The notes under the pieces are model-generated. The model was not told the origin of the DNA. It saw only the letters and a program-made list of their open reading frames with translations, and made no database searches. 16,136 bases of DNA from CAYQDB01 sp964416195 (GTDB lineage Bacteria > Zixibacteria > MSB-5A5 > GN15 > FEB-12), in the NCBI GenBank assembly GCA_964416195.1, contig CAYQDB010000040.1, positions 1-16,136 of the forward strand. Reading direction: 5' to 3'. Shown here one piece after another: positions 1-8,445 of the stretch. The position numbers were made by a program, and so were the translations under genes. Every line of letters starts with the position of its first letter. The first letter of the stretch is position 1.

Positions 1-1
1 G

Positions 2-1906
2 ACCTACAGCAAGCTCGTCGGTCCGGCAGCCCTGACCGTAAACGCCGTCAGCGGCGTCATCACCTGGCTCACCCTGGGTACCGATGTCGGTATCCATCCG
101 GTGACCATCCAGGTGAAGGATTCCTGCGACGCCACCGCCTCGACCGACTTCGAAATCTGCGTCTTCAATCTCCCGCCCACCATCACCTGCCCGACTGACA
201 CCAACAACATCGTCTGGGGTTACACGGCAACCGGAACCGTTACTGGTAACGATCCTGACGGCGGTCCATCACCGCTTATGTACTCTATAACCTACTTCAA
301 CGGCCCGGGGACACCCTCAATCAACGCCGCCACCGGTGAGTGGCAATGGCAAACTAAAGAGGAAAATCCCTACATCGGCCTCTTTAAACTGTGTGTGGCA
401 GTGAGCGATGGAGCCCCGGCGGTGCCTGGTTGCAGCGAGAGAAGCGCCGACACCTGCTGCCTGTGGATTCGGGTAATTCCGACTATCCGCGCTTACATAG
501 AGAAGACCCACGACACCTACCAGGGTCGCATCGAGGAAGTCTCCATCTATCTTGATGACGGCATCCAACCCCCTAATGAGATGGGTGGTTTTGACCTTCT
601 GATCGCCTATGACCGCTCGGCGTTGAACTTCCAGTTGGCTGTGCCGGGACAGTTCCTGGTTAACTGCGGCTGGGAGTACTTCACCTACCGCTGGTGGTTC
701 TGGCCTTCCTACGAACCCCACTTCTTCTGGGGTGGTATCGTGAGAATAGTCGCCATGGCGGAGACCAACAACGGCGCCAATCATCCCACCTGCTGGGCCC
801 CAGGGGCCGGTGAGTTGGCTGTACTGCGCTTCATGGTCACCGACAATCGGCTCTTCGAGTGCCAGTATGTACCGATCCGCTTCTTCTGGACCGACTGCGG
901 CGACAACACTATCTCCTCTAAGACAGGCGATACGCTGTTTATCAGCCGCCACATCTATGACTTTGCGGACACCCTCTTGGCGAATCCACTTGAAGACCCC
1001 ACTGCTGAGTTCCCCACCTACCTCGGAGCTAACTACACCTGCGACGTCGATACCGGCGACGGCAAACCTGATCCTCTGCGCCTGGTCGACTTCGTCAACG
1101 GTGGCGTTGACATTGTCTGCGCCGAGTCGATCGACGCCCGCGGCGACATCAACCTCAACGGCATTGCCTATGAGGTGGCCGACGCGGTGGTCTTCACCAA
1201 CTACTTCATCCTCGGCCTCGAGGCCTTCCATGTCAATGTCGAGGGCCAGATTGCCGCGACCGACGTCAATGCCGACGGCCTGACCCTGACGGTCGGCGAC
1301 CTGGTCTACCTGGTACGTGTTATCGTGGGCGATGCCCTGCCGTATCCGAAGGCGACCACGCCGGTGAACGCCTCCTACTCACATGGCCATGACGGTGTCT
1401 TGCGGGTGACTGACGATGTTGCCATGGGCGCCGCCTATGTCGTGCTTGAAGGGGATGTGACCCCGACCCTGCTGGCGCCTGATATGGAGATGAAGTACAA
1501 CTTCAACGGCGAGAATACGCGTGTTCTGGTCTACTCCCTGGAGGGTAACAGCTTCATGGGTGAGTTCCTCAATACTTCGGGCGAGATCGTCTCCATTGAG
1601 ATGGCTACCCGCGAGGGCAACCCGGTGGTAACCAAGCTGATCCCGGCCAACTTCGCCCTGAACCAGAACTATCCTAACCCGTTCAACCCCGCTACTATCA
1701 TCAGCTTTGCGCTGCCGACAGCGACCAACTACACCCTGACCATCTATAACGTCAATGGTCAGGAAGTGGAAAGCTTCGTCGGTTCGCATGAGGCCGGTAT
1801 GGTAGAGCTTGAATGGGATGCGGCGAACCATGCCAGCGGCATCTACTTCTATAAACTTGATGCCGGCAGCTTCACCGCTACCAAGAAGATGGTCCTGCTG
1901 AAGTAA
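2..1906 (+). CDS. Secreted Ig-like / cohesin-like / dockerin-like protein with T9SS-type C-terminal domain (5' truncated)
   Basis: The frame is open from base 2, so the gene starts outside the window; the first ATG at 101 is internal. The visible 634 residues begin with two Ig-like repeats that share a pattern (NAVSGVITWLT, later NAATGEWQWQT). A cohesin-like beta-rich region follows (about 485-960; VSIYLDDG, GGFDLLIAYD, LAVLRFMV). Next is a dockerin-like region (about 1045-1350) with two Asp/Asn-rich loops, DINLNG and DVNADG, each followed by a helix. From residue 547 (base 1640) the protein ends in a type A sorting-like domain: NQNYPNPFNP, YNVNGQEV, SGIYFYKLDAG and a final KKMVLLK. Known for the family: such C-terminal domains direct export by T9SS and surface attachment. 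Inference: a surface scaffold or adhesin rather than an enzyme, since no catalytic domain is visible. The cohesin call is weaker than the dockerin and C-terminal domain calls. A hairpin lies 30 bases after the stop. Confidence 0.85.
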   Translation, partial: TYSKLVGPAALTVNAVSGVITWLTLGTDVGIHPVTIQVKDSCDATASTDFEICVFNLPPTITCPTDTNNIVWGYTATGTVTGNDPDGGPSPLMYSITYFNGPGTPSINAATGEWQWQTKEENPYIGLFKLCVAVSDGAPAVPGCSERSADTCCLWIRVIPTIRAYIEKTHDTYQGRIEEVSIYLDDGIQPPNEMGGFDLLIAYDRSALNFQLAVPGQFLVNCGWEYFTYRWWFWPSYEPHFFWGGIVRIVAMAETNNGANHPTCWAPGAGELAVLRFMVTDNRLFECQYVPIRFFWTDCGDNTISSKTGDTLFISRHIYDFADTLLANPLEDPTAEFPTYLGANYTCDVDTGDGKPDPLRLVDFVNGGVDIVCAESIDARGDINLNGIAYEVADAVVFTNYFILGLEAFHVNVEGQIAATDVNADGLTLTVGDLVYLVRVIVGDALPYPKATTPVNASYSHGHDGVLRVTDDVAMGAAYVVLEGDVTPTLLAPDMEMKYNFNGENTRVLVYSLEGNSFMGEFLNTSGEIVSIEMATREGNPVVTKLIPANFALNQNYPNPFNPATIISFALPTATNYTLTIYNVNGQEVESFVGSHEAGMVELEWDAANHASGIYFYKLDAGSFTATKKMVLLK

Positions 1907-1935
1907 CTGCCTTCAGCTTGCCCATACAATAACCC

Positions 1936-1965
1936 ACGCCCCGCGGCACTAAAACCGCGGGGCGT
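1936..1965 (+). terminator. Rho-independent-like hairpin after the sorting-domain gene
   Basis: A perfect 11-bp GC-rich inverted repeat (ACGCCCCGCGG, 8-base loop, CCGCGGGGCGT) begins 30 bases after the TAA stop. The following sequence (CGGCTTT) has only a short T run, so this is a strong hairpin with a weak U tract. Confidence 0.75.
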
Positions 1966-2123
1966 CGGCTTTAAAAACACAAACTACAATCAACCCCCTA
2001 GCCACCAGAGAGTACCCTCTACCCTCCCGAAGAACCCGATAGCAAAGAACTGTATTCAAGACCTTGCACAGGGCGATCTGTGACCCCTCGCATTTCCTGC
2101 AGTTATTTCACAGTCAAAACGGA

Positions 2124-2152
2124 TTGACAAGAGCAGTGTGTTTTTGTATGAT
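2124..2152 (+). promoter_or_regulatory. Sigma-70 promoter of the EF-G-like gene
   Basis: TTGACA (2124-2129) and TATGAT (2147-2152) are separated by exactly 17 bases, a near-consensus housekeeping promoter. Predicted transcription starts near 2159, giving an untranslated leader of about 75 bases. Nothing else was recognised in the intergenic stretch 1907-2232 apart from the upstream hairpin and the leader hairpin. Confidence 0.7.
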
Positions 2153-2176
2153 TGCTCGATTCGAAAACCTTAGAGA

Positions 2177-2202
2177 GGTACGGCCATATTGGCTCTTGTA
2201 CC
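2177..2202 (+). promoter_or_regulatory. Hairpin in the 5' leader of the EF-G-like gene
   Basis: GGTAC (2177-2181) pairs with GTACC (2198-2202), and inside it GCCA pairs with TGGC around a TAT loop. It sits between the predicted transcription start and the GGAGGG ribosome binding site at 2221-2226. It may influence translation or stability; no known riboswitch class was recognised. Confidence 0.3.
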
Positions 2203-2232
2203 GTCAACGTTGAATACCTTGGAGGGTAATTG

Positions 2233-4314
2233 GTGAAGGAGTTTACCACAGAAAGAATTCGTAATATCTGCCTAGCTGGACAACGTGGCTGCGGCAAAAC
2301 AAGTCTTGCCGACGCGATTGCCTATAGCACCGGGCAAAACAACCGCATTGGGCGAGTAGACGACGGGTCCTCTCTGCTCGACTATACCGACGCTGAAATA
2401 GCCAGAAAAACGTCGATATCTTCGAAGCTATTGGCCTGCCAATGGCAAAATAACAAGATAAACTTGCTGGACTGTCCGGGGCATTCTGACTTTCCCGGCG
2501 AGCTGCTTGGAAGCCTAAAGGTAGCTGACACGGTCGGTGTTGTAATAGATGCCGGCGCTGGTGTAGAAGTTGGCACTCAACTGCAGTGGAATGCGATGGC
2601 AAGCCGCAATATCGCACGCTTTTTCTTTGTCAACAAAATGGAACTGGAAAATGCCATGTGGCAAACCACCCTGGAGTCAATAAGGAACGCTTTCGGGAGA
2701 GAGACCGTGGCTGTCCAGATTCCGATTGGAGAAGCCGATAATTTCAAGGGCCTCGTCGATCTTCTCCAGATGAAGGCCTACACCTACGACAGTAACGGCA
2801 ATAGAACTGATACCGACATCCCCGCTGACCTACAGGATACTGCTCAATCCGAACGCGAGAAACTTATCGAGGCTGCGGCCGAGGCCGACGATGAACTTAC
2901 TGAGAAGTTTCTGGAAGAGGGTACGCTGCCCGATAGTGACATCCTCAAAGGGTTGCGTATGGGTATTGCGCAGGGAAAGATCTACCCGGTTCTGTTTGGC
3001 TCCGCAATAAATAACATAGGTGTGAAATTGTTGCTGGACTTCGCCGACAAGTACCTTCCTGCGCCCAATCAGATACCGCCAATTATGGCTCAGAAAAACG
3101 GCAGCGAAAATAAAGTCGAAGTTCTGTGCGATCCCGAGGACAAGCCGCTCACTTATGTATTCAGGACAACTTCGGAAGGTCACCTGGGCGAAATGTCTTT
3201 TTTTAGAGCTTTTTCTGGGACGGTAAAATCAGGAATGGAACTACGGAACCAGCAGACTAATACGACCGAGCGGGTCACGCAGGTCTACACTTTCCACGGC
3301 AAAAACCGCAGCGAGGTGTCCTCGGTTCCGGCGGGTGATATAGGTGCGCTCGTCAAGCTCAAGAACACCCACACCGGCAACACACTGGGACAGGCGGGTC
3401 TCTCGTTGACGATCCCTCCGGTCGAGTTTCCCAATCCTGTGATGGATGTAGCGATAAAGGCCAAGTCCAAAGGGGATGAGGAAAAAATCGCCAGCGGTTT
3501 GCAGAAACTCAATGAGGAAGATCCGACTTTTTGTGTCGTAGCTGATCCCGCCCTCAAACAGATGGTTCTGTGGGCACAAGGCTCAACGCATATTGAAGTA
3601 CTGAGCGATAAGCTGAAACAGCGCTTTGGCGTTAACATCGATCTCGTTAAACCGAGGATTCCCTATCGGGAAACGGTGCGGGCCAAAACCGAAAAGCAAT
3701 ACCGGCATAAGAAACAGACCGGCGGTAGAGGGCAATTTGGAGAGGTCTATATCAGGATTGAACCCAACACTCGCGGTGGTGGTTTCGAGTTCATTGATGC
3801 AATCAAAGGTGGGGTAATCCCGAGCAAGTACATACCGGCTGTTCAAAAGGGAATCGTCGAGCAGATGCAACACGGCGGACTGGCCAGGTCGCCGGTGGTA
3901 GACGTAAAAGTCACGTTGTACTACGGTTCATTTCACGAGGTCGATTCCTCAGATATGGCTTTCAAGATTGCTGGTTTGATGGCCTTTAAGGAAGGTTTCC
4001 TGGAGGCCAAACCGGTGCTTCTGGAGCCGATTTATAATATCGAGGTGCTGGTTCCGGATGAGTTCACCGGCGACGTCATGGGCGACCTTTCCTCCAGAAG
4101 AGGCAAGATTGCCGGTATGGATCCGGAAGGTAAACATCAGCGAATCCGAGCCGCAGTCCCTCAGGCCGAACTCTACCAGTATTCGGTCGACCTGCGGTCG
4201 ATGACCCAGGGACAGGGAGTGTATTCGATGGACTTCTCCCGCTACGAAGAGGTTCCTCACGAAATCGCCCAGAAAGTCATTGAGCAGGCAAAAGCCGAAC
4301 GGGAGGCTGAGTAG
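2233..4314 (+). CDS. EF-G-like translational GTPase (EF-G paralogue)
   Basis: The 693-residue product has the five-domain EF-G layout. The GTPase domain shows a P-loop GQRGCGKTS (16-24), a switch I region RKTSIS, DCPGH (80-84) and NKME (134-137). Domain II follows (about 300-390), then domain III, domain IV with KQTGGRGQFGEV and the tip-region motif FHEVDSSDMAFKIAG, and domain V with PDEFTGDVMGDLSSRRG. These features fit the EF-G-like (EF-G2) branch rather than canonical FusA, which has AHIDAGKTT, DTPGHVDF and NKMD. The replacement of Asp by Glu in NKxD is unusual. The start is taken as GTG 2233, 6 bases after GGAGGG; TTG at 2230 is possible but closer. It appears monocistronic, with its own promoter and a terminator-like hairpin. 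Biochemical role of this branch is uncertain; translocation should not be assumed. Confidence 0.9.
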   Translation: MKEFTTERIRNICLAGQRGCGKTSLADAIAYSTGQNNRIGRVDDGSSLLDYTDAEIARKTSISSKLLACQWQNNKINLLDCPGHSDFPGELLGSLKVADTVGVVIDAGAGVEVGTQLQWNAMASRNIARFFFVNKMELENAMWQTTLESIRNAFGRETVAVQIPIGEADNFKGLVDLLQMKAYTYDSNGNRTDTDIPADLQDTAQSEREKLIEAAAEADDELTEKFLEEGTLPDSDILKGLRMGIAQGKIYPVLFGSAINNIGVKLLLDFADKYLPAPNQIPPIMAQKNGSENKVEVLCDPEDKPLTYVFRTTSEGHLGEMSFFRAFSGTVKSGMELRNQQTNTTERVTQVYTFHGKNRSEVSSVPAGDIGALVKLKNTHTGNTLGQAGLSLTIPPVEFPNPVMDVAIKAKSKGDEEKIASGLQKLNEEDPTFCVVADPALKQMVLWAQGSTHIEVLSDKLKQRFGVNIDLVKPRIPYRETVRAKTEKQYRHKKQTGGRGQFGEVYIRIEPNTRGGGFEFIDAIKGGVIPSKYIPAVQKGIVEQMQHGGLARSPVVDVKVTLYYGSFHEVDSSDMAFKIAGLMAFKEGFLEAKPVLLEPIYNIEVLVPDEFTGDVMGDLSSRRGKIAGMDPEGKHQRIRAAVPQAELYQYSVDLRSMTQGQGVYSMDFSRYEEVPHEIAQKVIEQAKAEREAE

Positions 4315-4364
4315 CAGAATTTTCCTTCTAACTAACATGCGACGTTTCGATAAAGCGGGAGTAT

Positions 4365-4396
4365 CCGACTCCTGCTAATGAATAGGCAGGGGTCGG
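4365..4396 (+). terminator. Terminator-like hairpin after the EF-G-like gene
   Basis: CCGACTCCTGC (4365-4375) pairs with GCAGGGGTCGG (4386-4396) over 11 positions, one of them a G-U pair, around a 10-base loop, starting 51 bases after the stop. No long T run follows, so termination efficiency is uncertain. Confidence 0.5.
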
Positions 4397-4423
4397 TGAT
4401 ATCTTCCTTATTGGCCGTAGAAA

Positions 4424-4438
4424 TACCCCCGGCAGGAC
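4424..4438. repeat. 15-bp direct copy of tRNA-Arg 3' end (candidate att site)
   Basis: TACCCCCGGCAGGAC here is identical, in the same orientation, to 11139-11153, which is the 3' end of the minus-strand tRNA-Arg including its discriminator base. Elements that integrate at a tRNA 3' end leave this arrangement: an intact tRNA next to the element and a displaced 3'-end copy at the far boundary. The match stops after 15 bases, so it could be a short att core or coincidence. Confidence 0.4.
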
Positions 4439-4736
4439 GATTATAGAACTTTTCAGCCGGTCGTGGACTACTTAAGGCAGGCCGTTTGACATGCTCCCTG
4501 AACCGTGCAGAACTCAGAGCTTTTGAGCTGACCTTTTCTCTATAGATGGTGTACAGTCGCATACCAGTACCGGATACTGCTGAGAACGTTACCCAACCTT
4601 TACCATTGAACTCGCTGCACCGGCTGACTGTCCTGTGGTATTGGAATTGCCTTGCGGCAGCGGTACGGGGGAAAGAAACAAGCCCTCCGGTTTGAGAATA
4701 TAGTACCTACGGCTCAGGGGGAACACTTAAGAATAT

Positions 4737-4802
4737 GGGCCAGAAGGCACCCCCTACCACCCCTTTTAGGAGTCCCATGAATGGTAATCTTGGGTTCCCG
4801 TC
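4737..4802 (+). repeat. Dispersed repeat, copy 1
   Basis: The core ACCCCCTACC, CCCCTTTT and GGAGTCCCA is shared with the reverse complement of 8282-8346. The similarity runs over about 65 bases, from GGGC at the left to the GGGTTCCC-like right end, with scattered substitutions and small gaps. Both copies retain weak pairing between CCCA and TGGG halves on the right side. It lies in non-coding DNA. Confidence 0.55.
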
Positions 4803-4869
4803 GCTTGTGAGTGCCTACCGCATTTCCGAAAGTGCGAGAACGTCCCCCATCTCTGGCCGATCCAAGTTC

Positions 4870-7761
4870 CTACTCACACACAGGAGCGGGGCCACCTTGG
4901 AATAGATAGGCGACAAGATAGGTGAGGTCAGCAACGTCTATCGGTCCTCCGGGACCGGTAAGGCCATCCACGTTGGCTGCTTCGGGGACTGGTGGCGACG
5001 GTCCCCCGCTAAACAGGTACGCCACTATGTATGTTAGATCGGAGACGTCCACAGGTCCACCTGGACCGACAATGTCATCAATGTTGCCGCATATCCAGAT
5101 CTGACAGAACATCGAGACTACGCGGACATTATCGATATTCCAACCGCAGAAACGCAAGCCGCCGTCGGTGGGTCCCATTGTCCATCGCAGATAGACCGTC
5201 GGCTGGTTGTCGGCATAGTCGGAAATATCGTACTCAATCTCCATCCACTCCAAATCGCCGATAATGGCCGGATTCTGCCACAGGGTGGTCCAATCGGTTC
5301 CGTTAGTACTGATCGAAACGGAGGCCTTATCGTAGACCGGCTGTTCGACTCCGAGCCAGCGGCAGAACCGAAGGCGCATCTCATTCGATCCGGAGCAGTC
5401 GATGGCCGGACTGGTGGCGTGCTGAGCCGCTATGTTGTTCTCGTAATCGCCCGCCAGGTTATATCCGAGCACGCTGGATCCGAGACACCCTTCGGTAGGA
5501 TCCGGCACCGGGTAGTTCTGCTCCTGTCCGCCCTGGCCCAGCGGTACACCGATATCCCATAGCCTCGTCATGGTCCAGTCGGCACTATCTTCAAATGAGT
5601 CCTCAAAGACCACCTCCTCCTCGCTGATAGGTATTGCCGCCAACGGCTCGGTCGGCGGAGGGGCGTAACAGCGTCCGCCCTCTGATTCATCGAAACTCAC
5701 GAAGTACTCGATGGTCTGGCCGCAGTCCAGCGACGGCAAGACCGCCTGGTACTGCTCCTGTCGGACTGATACCAGAGGCACAGCCATAGAGTCGGAGCCA
5801 TCGATCTGGTAGTGCAGCAGACCACTCCCGGTCAGCGGTGTACCCTCGCCAATCCCTGTGATAGTGACATCGAACGTAGTTTCAGTCTTTGGCTCGACTT
5901 CCGTGGGAGTACCATTGGGGAACATGATGGCAAGGCTGCGGATAGGCTTTATCCTCACTGCCGGGTCAGCGAACAGGTTGGTTTCATAGTAGGTCCAGCG
6001 AATTGCGGGTTCGTTGATCCGGCTAGCCAGGTCGAAGCGGGCATCGAGCATGGCCATACCCAACTCCGGACAGCCCTCATCGGCACTGTAGATGGCATCC
6101 CAGAACTCGCGATTGAAAACGTGAACCGGATGCTGAGTAGTGCGCGAGCCCAGACCGGCTCTGGAGTTAGCCACGCATGCGAATCCCCCAGCGGACAGCT
6201 TGGTCGTGACGTACTCGGCCCAGCAGTCGTAGAAATCGAATCGCCCCGCGCTGCAGCCCTCGGCATAGAGGAAACAGTAATCGGTGTTGGTCAATTGCGA
6301 CTTGACCATACCGGTGTCGGTACGCATGGCGTAGCCGATATTGCTGTGGCCGAGGTGATCGACGATATGCACACCCTCGTTGATGCGAGCGATAAGCTCC
6401 GACGGCGGCCAGTAATTGTACGGCAGGCTGGTCAGGTCATACAGCTTCTCGATATTATACTGGTCGGCGGCGAATCCGTAGGTGGTGAAGCCATGAGCGT
6501 CAGAACCGTTCACCATCTCGTCCATGGCGTAGCCACCGTATTCACCCAGGCCGCCAAATCCGAGGTCCTCACCTGCCAGCAGGACTTTGGACAGGTAGTC
6601 GTCATTGCTCTCCAGGTAGAAGATGGTCTTGTTAATCAGATTGGCGACTTCGGCGGCATCGCCAGCCGAAACTCGACCGAGTCCGATCTCCGGCAAAAGG
6701 TCGATTTCTCCGCCATCCTCACCGTCGCCAGGCTCACCCCACCAGCCGTCCCCATCGTAGTTGAAGGTACCATCCAGGCAGGCAAAGTAGAAATCCCCTG
6801 GCATGTCATACGCAGTAATCGACCCGGAGGACAGAATGACATTGACGTAGAGATCCAGGGCAGGAATGATGTCATCGTCACCCCCGAGCAGGACCAGCCG
6901 GATACCGCTGGTGAGGTACTCATTGCGAATGTAATCACGAACCGTATGCGGATCGCTACCGCCAATCTGGTCCAGCGTATGGATCTCGGTCGCGATGCCG
7001 TTGCCGTCGTGATAGTCCTTCAGCGGCTGAAAGGCCGATGCAAGCGCCGAGGACGTGATAATCAACATGTCGTAGCCGCTTGTGCCAACCTTGCTTGCGG
7101 ATCTGTAGGTGTTGATCAGGGAAGCATTGTCCACTCTTGCAGATAAGACCTCGGCGTCGGTCGCAATCCCCCGCACCTCCGGAAGGCTCGACGTTGACAT
7201 CGTAGTGACCGTCAGTTCGATCTTGGAGTAGTAATGCAATTCCCCCGTGGAAGGGATGTACTCCACTGGAACCAGGTCAATCAGCGCGATTCGATAACCA
7301 TGGAACACCTGCTCCGAAACCAGTCGACCTGTCTGATTGGGCAAAGGTTGGTTTGTGGCGTAGACTTCCTCGTTGACATAGAGCGGAGGTACTTGGTCTG
7401 GCGGCGTCGACAGGGGGAATGGCTGTTCGACTGGAGCCAGGCGCAGACCGCCGGCGACCAGATGCTTTTGAGTACGATTCACCGCCACCGACTTGACGCG
7501 GTGACCATAGATCAGCAGCACGCGGGCCCGTTTGGTTGGCAGGGCTGGGCCGCCGACAGTTCCAGAAGGGGGACAGCCCTGCATGGTCACTTCTGAGAAC
7601 TGCTGTCCGTCAATTTCGACCGTTTGCACCAAAGGGGCAGCAAAGTCGTAGGTGATTTCGATTTGATCAGCGATCGACTGGGCTGCGGCTGCCAGCATAA
7701 AAACAAGCACCACACAAATCAGAGTGCCAGTGGTGCCCTTGAATGAACGGCGTGGTGTCAT
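4870..7761 (-). CDS. Secreted gingipain-like C25 cysteine peptidase with tandem C-terminal dockerin-like repeats
   Basis: Start taken as ATG at 7761, 7 bases from GGAGG; ATG 7764 is adjacent and possible. The product has about 963 residues. A signal peptide (MTPRRSFKGTTGTLICVVLV followed by an Ala-rich stretch) precedes a C25-type propeptide region to about residue 230. The caspase-like peptidase domain (about 230-590) shows VLLGGDDD, the GH motif in HLGHSN (His472) and the nucleophile in EGCSAG (Cys503), a spacing close to that of gingipain His/Cys. A beta-sandwich domain follows, then a jelly-roll-like domain (about 725-885; DSFEDSADWT, GWNIDNVRV). The last ~70 residues hold two dockerin-like repeats, each with an N(I/V)D loop, a GPGGP segment and D(V)xDLTYxVAYLF. 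Inferred role: extracellular protein degradation. It lacks the T9SS C-terminal domain typical of gingipains. It is convergent with the EF-G-like gene and divergent from the S46 peptidase. Confidence 0.9.
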   Translation of the reverse strand: MTPRRSFKGTTGTLICVVLVFMLAAAAQSIADQIEITYDFAAPLVQTVEIDGQQFSEVTMQGCPPSGTVGGPALPTKRARVLLIYGHRVKSVAVNRTQKHLVAGGLRLAPVEQPFPLSTPPDQVPPLYVNEEVYATNQPLPNQTGRLVSEQVFHGYRIALIDLVPVEYIPSTGELHYYSKIELTVTTMSTSSLPEVRGIATDAEVLSARVDNASLINTYRSASKVGTSGYDMLIITSSALASAFQPLKDYHDGNGIATEIHTLDQIGGSDPHTVRDYIRNEYLTSGIRLVLLGGDDDIIPALDLYVNVILSSGSITAYDMPGDFYFACLDGTFNYDGDGWWGEPGDGEDGGEIDLLPEIGLGRVSAGDAAEVANLINKTIFYLESNDDYLSKVLLAGEDLGFGGLGEYGGYAMDEMVNGSDAHGFTTYGFAADQYNIEKLYDLTSLPYNYWPPSELIARINEGVHIVDHLGHSNIGYAMRTDTGMVKSQLTNTDYCFLYAEGCSAGRFDFYDCWAEYVTTKLSAGGFACVANSRAGLGSRTTQHPVHVFNREFWDAIYSADEGCPELGMAMLDARFDLASRINEPAIRWTYYETNLFADPAVRIKPIRSLAIMFPNGTPTEVEPKTETTFDVTITGIGEGTPLTGSGLLHYQIDGSDSMAVPLVSVRQEQYQAVLPSLDCGQTIEYFVSFDESEGGRCYAPPPTEPLAAIPISEEEVVFEDSFEDSADWTMTRLWDIGVPLGQGGQEQNYPVPDPTEGCLGSSVLGYNLAGDYENNIAAQHATSPAIDCSGSNEMRLRFCRWLGVEQPVYDKASVSISTNGTDWTTLWQNPAIIGDLEWMEIEYDISDYADNQPTVYLRWTMGPTDGGLRFCGWNIDNVRVVSMFCQIWICGNIDDIVGPGGPVDVSDLTYIVAYLFSGGPSPPVPEAANVDGLTGPGGPIDVADLTYLVAYLFQGGPAPVCE

Positions 7762-7912
7762 CATTGCTCCTCCAGGGTTGGCCGCCAACTGGTCGACGGC
7801 TCCGGATGGCCGGCAAAGTACCTGACCCCGGCGTGAACCTCCTCTCACACAACAATCTGAGATTTTTCATATAAAGGTATCAAAAACACAGTTTGTCCCT
7901 TTCAGTATTTTA

Positions 7913-7941
7913 AATATACAAAAATCTCCTCGAATTGTAAA
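7913..7941 (-). promoter_or_regulatory. Sigma-70 promoter of the C25 protease gene
   Basis: On the minus strand TTTACA (complement of 7936-7941) and TATATT (complement of 7913-7918) are separated by 17 bases. Predicted transcription starts near 7905, leaving a leader of about 145 bases before the start codon at 7761. Confidence 0.55.
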
Positions 7942-8281
7942 GAATTCCCCTGTTTCCCTGAGTAATCAGTTCTATGAGCACAAAAAATGAGGGCATTTTG
8001 CTGTCGCCAATTCTCCTGAAGCTGTTTCTGACCAGATTGTCTCTCAAGCCGCCACACGATCGCTGTAGAGCTATTCTGAGCTACGTTCTCCTGCAAACTG
8101 AGGAAAGGGGCCACAGAAAAACAGCCGCAGACAAAAAATCCCCCGACAGCCATTGAACGCCAGGGGTGTATTTGCAGCAGGGACACATTGTGACCCCGCT
8201 GACTACAAGGTAAGGACAATTGCAAGAATGGCAAGGAAATCTTGGTTTCGCTGTTTTCAAAAAACTGGTAGGTTCACTTGA

Positions 8282-8346
8282 GCCGGGGGTCCCCACTTCT
8301 CTATATCGTGGGACTCCGAAAAGGGGGGTAGGGGGTCGTTCCGCCC
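8282..8346 (-). repeat. Dispersed repeat, copy 2 (inverted relative to copy 1)
   Basis: Read on the minus strand it carries ACCCCCTACC, CCCCTTTT, GGAGTCCCA and a GGGGACCCCC-like end, matching 4737-4802. On the plus strand two G runs (six and five) are separated by TA. GTCCCCAC (from 8289) can pair with GTGGGAC (8308-8314) with one bulged C. It lies about 100 bases upstream of the S46 start codon. Confidence 0.55.
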
Positions 8347-8391
8347 GAATTTTCATGTCCCGCAATCGCTGCCAGGATAGGCAAAAATGGC

Positions 8392-8419
8392 TTGCGAAAT
8401 TGATCGACGTCTCTATTTT
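8392..8419 (+). promoter_or_regulatory. Possible promoter of the S46 peptidase gene
   Basis: TTGCGA (8392-8397) and TATTTT (8414-8419) are 16 bases apart and would start transcription just ahead of the ribosome binding site AGGAGG (8432-8437), which lies 8 bases before the ATG. Both boxes deviate from consensus. Confidence 0.3.
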
Positions 8420-8445
8420 GTGGACAGGTAAAGGAGGACATCGAT

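Larger units (their letters stand above)
4315..4869. other. Non-coding stretch between convergent genes
   Basis: This region separates the convergent EF-G-like and C25 protease genes. No convincing gene was found; the short open frames lack recognisable motifs. It contains the hairpin at 4365-4396, a 15-bp copy of the tRNA-Arg 3' end at 4424-4438, one copy of a dispersed repeat at about 4737-4802, and a small hairpin at 4819-4836 (CGCATTT / AAAGTGCG with one bulged base) that could serve as a 3' end for the minus-strand protease transcript. Confidence 0.6.
7762..8445. other. Divergent intergenic region between the two peptidase genes
   Basis: It contains the leader and promoter of the C25 gene, an inverted copy of the dispersed repeat at about 8282-8346, and the promoter-like and ribosome-binding sequences of the S46 gene. 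A small open frame at 7974-8156 has no ribosome binding site or recognisable motif and is not called. Nothing else was recognised. Confidence 0.55.

Noticed and set aside
317..1231. Minus-strand open frame of 304 codons opposite the sorting-domain gene
   Set aside because: It is antisense to well-recognised Ig-like, cohesin-like and dockerin-like sequence and has no motif of its own.
5812..7146. Long plus-strand open frame of 444 codons inside the C25 protease gene
   Set aside because: It is fully antisense to the peptidase domain with catalytic His and Cys, has no ribosome binding site or recognisable domain, and arises from GC-rich codon usage.
7974..8156. Small plus-strand open frame in the divergent intergenic region
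   Set aside because: No ribosome binding site, no hydrophobic or known motif, and it crosses AT-rich promoter-proximal DNA.
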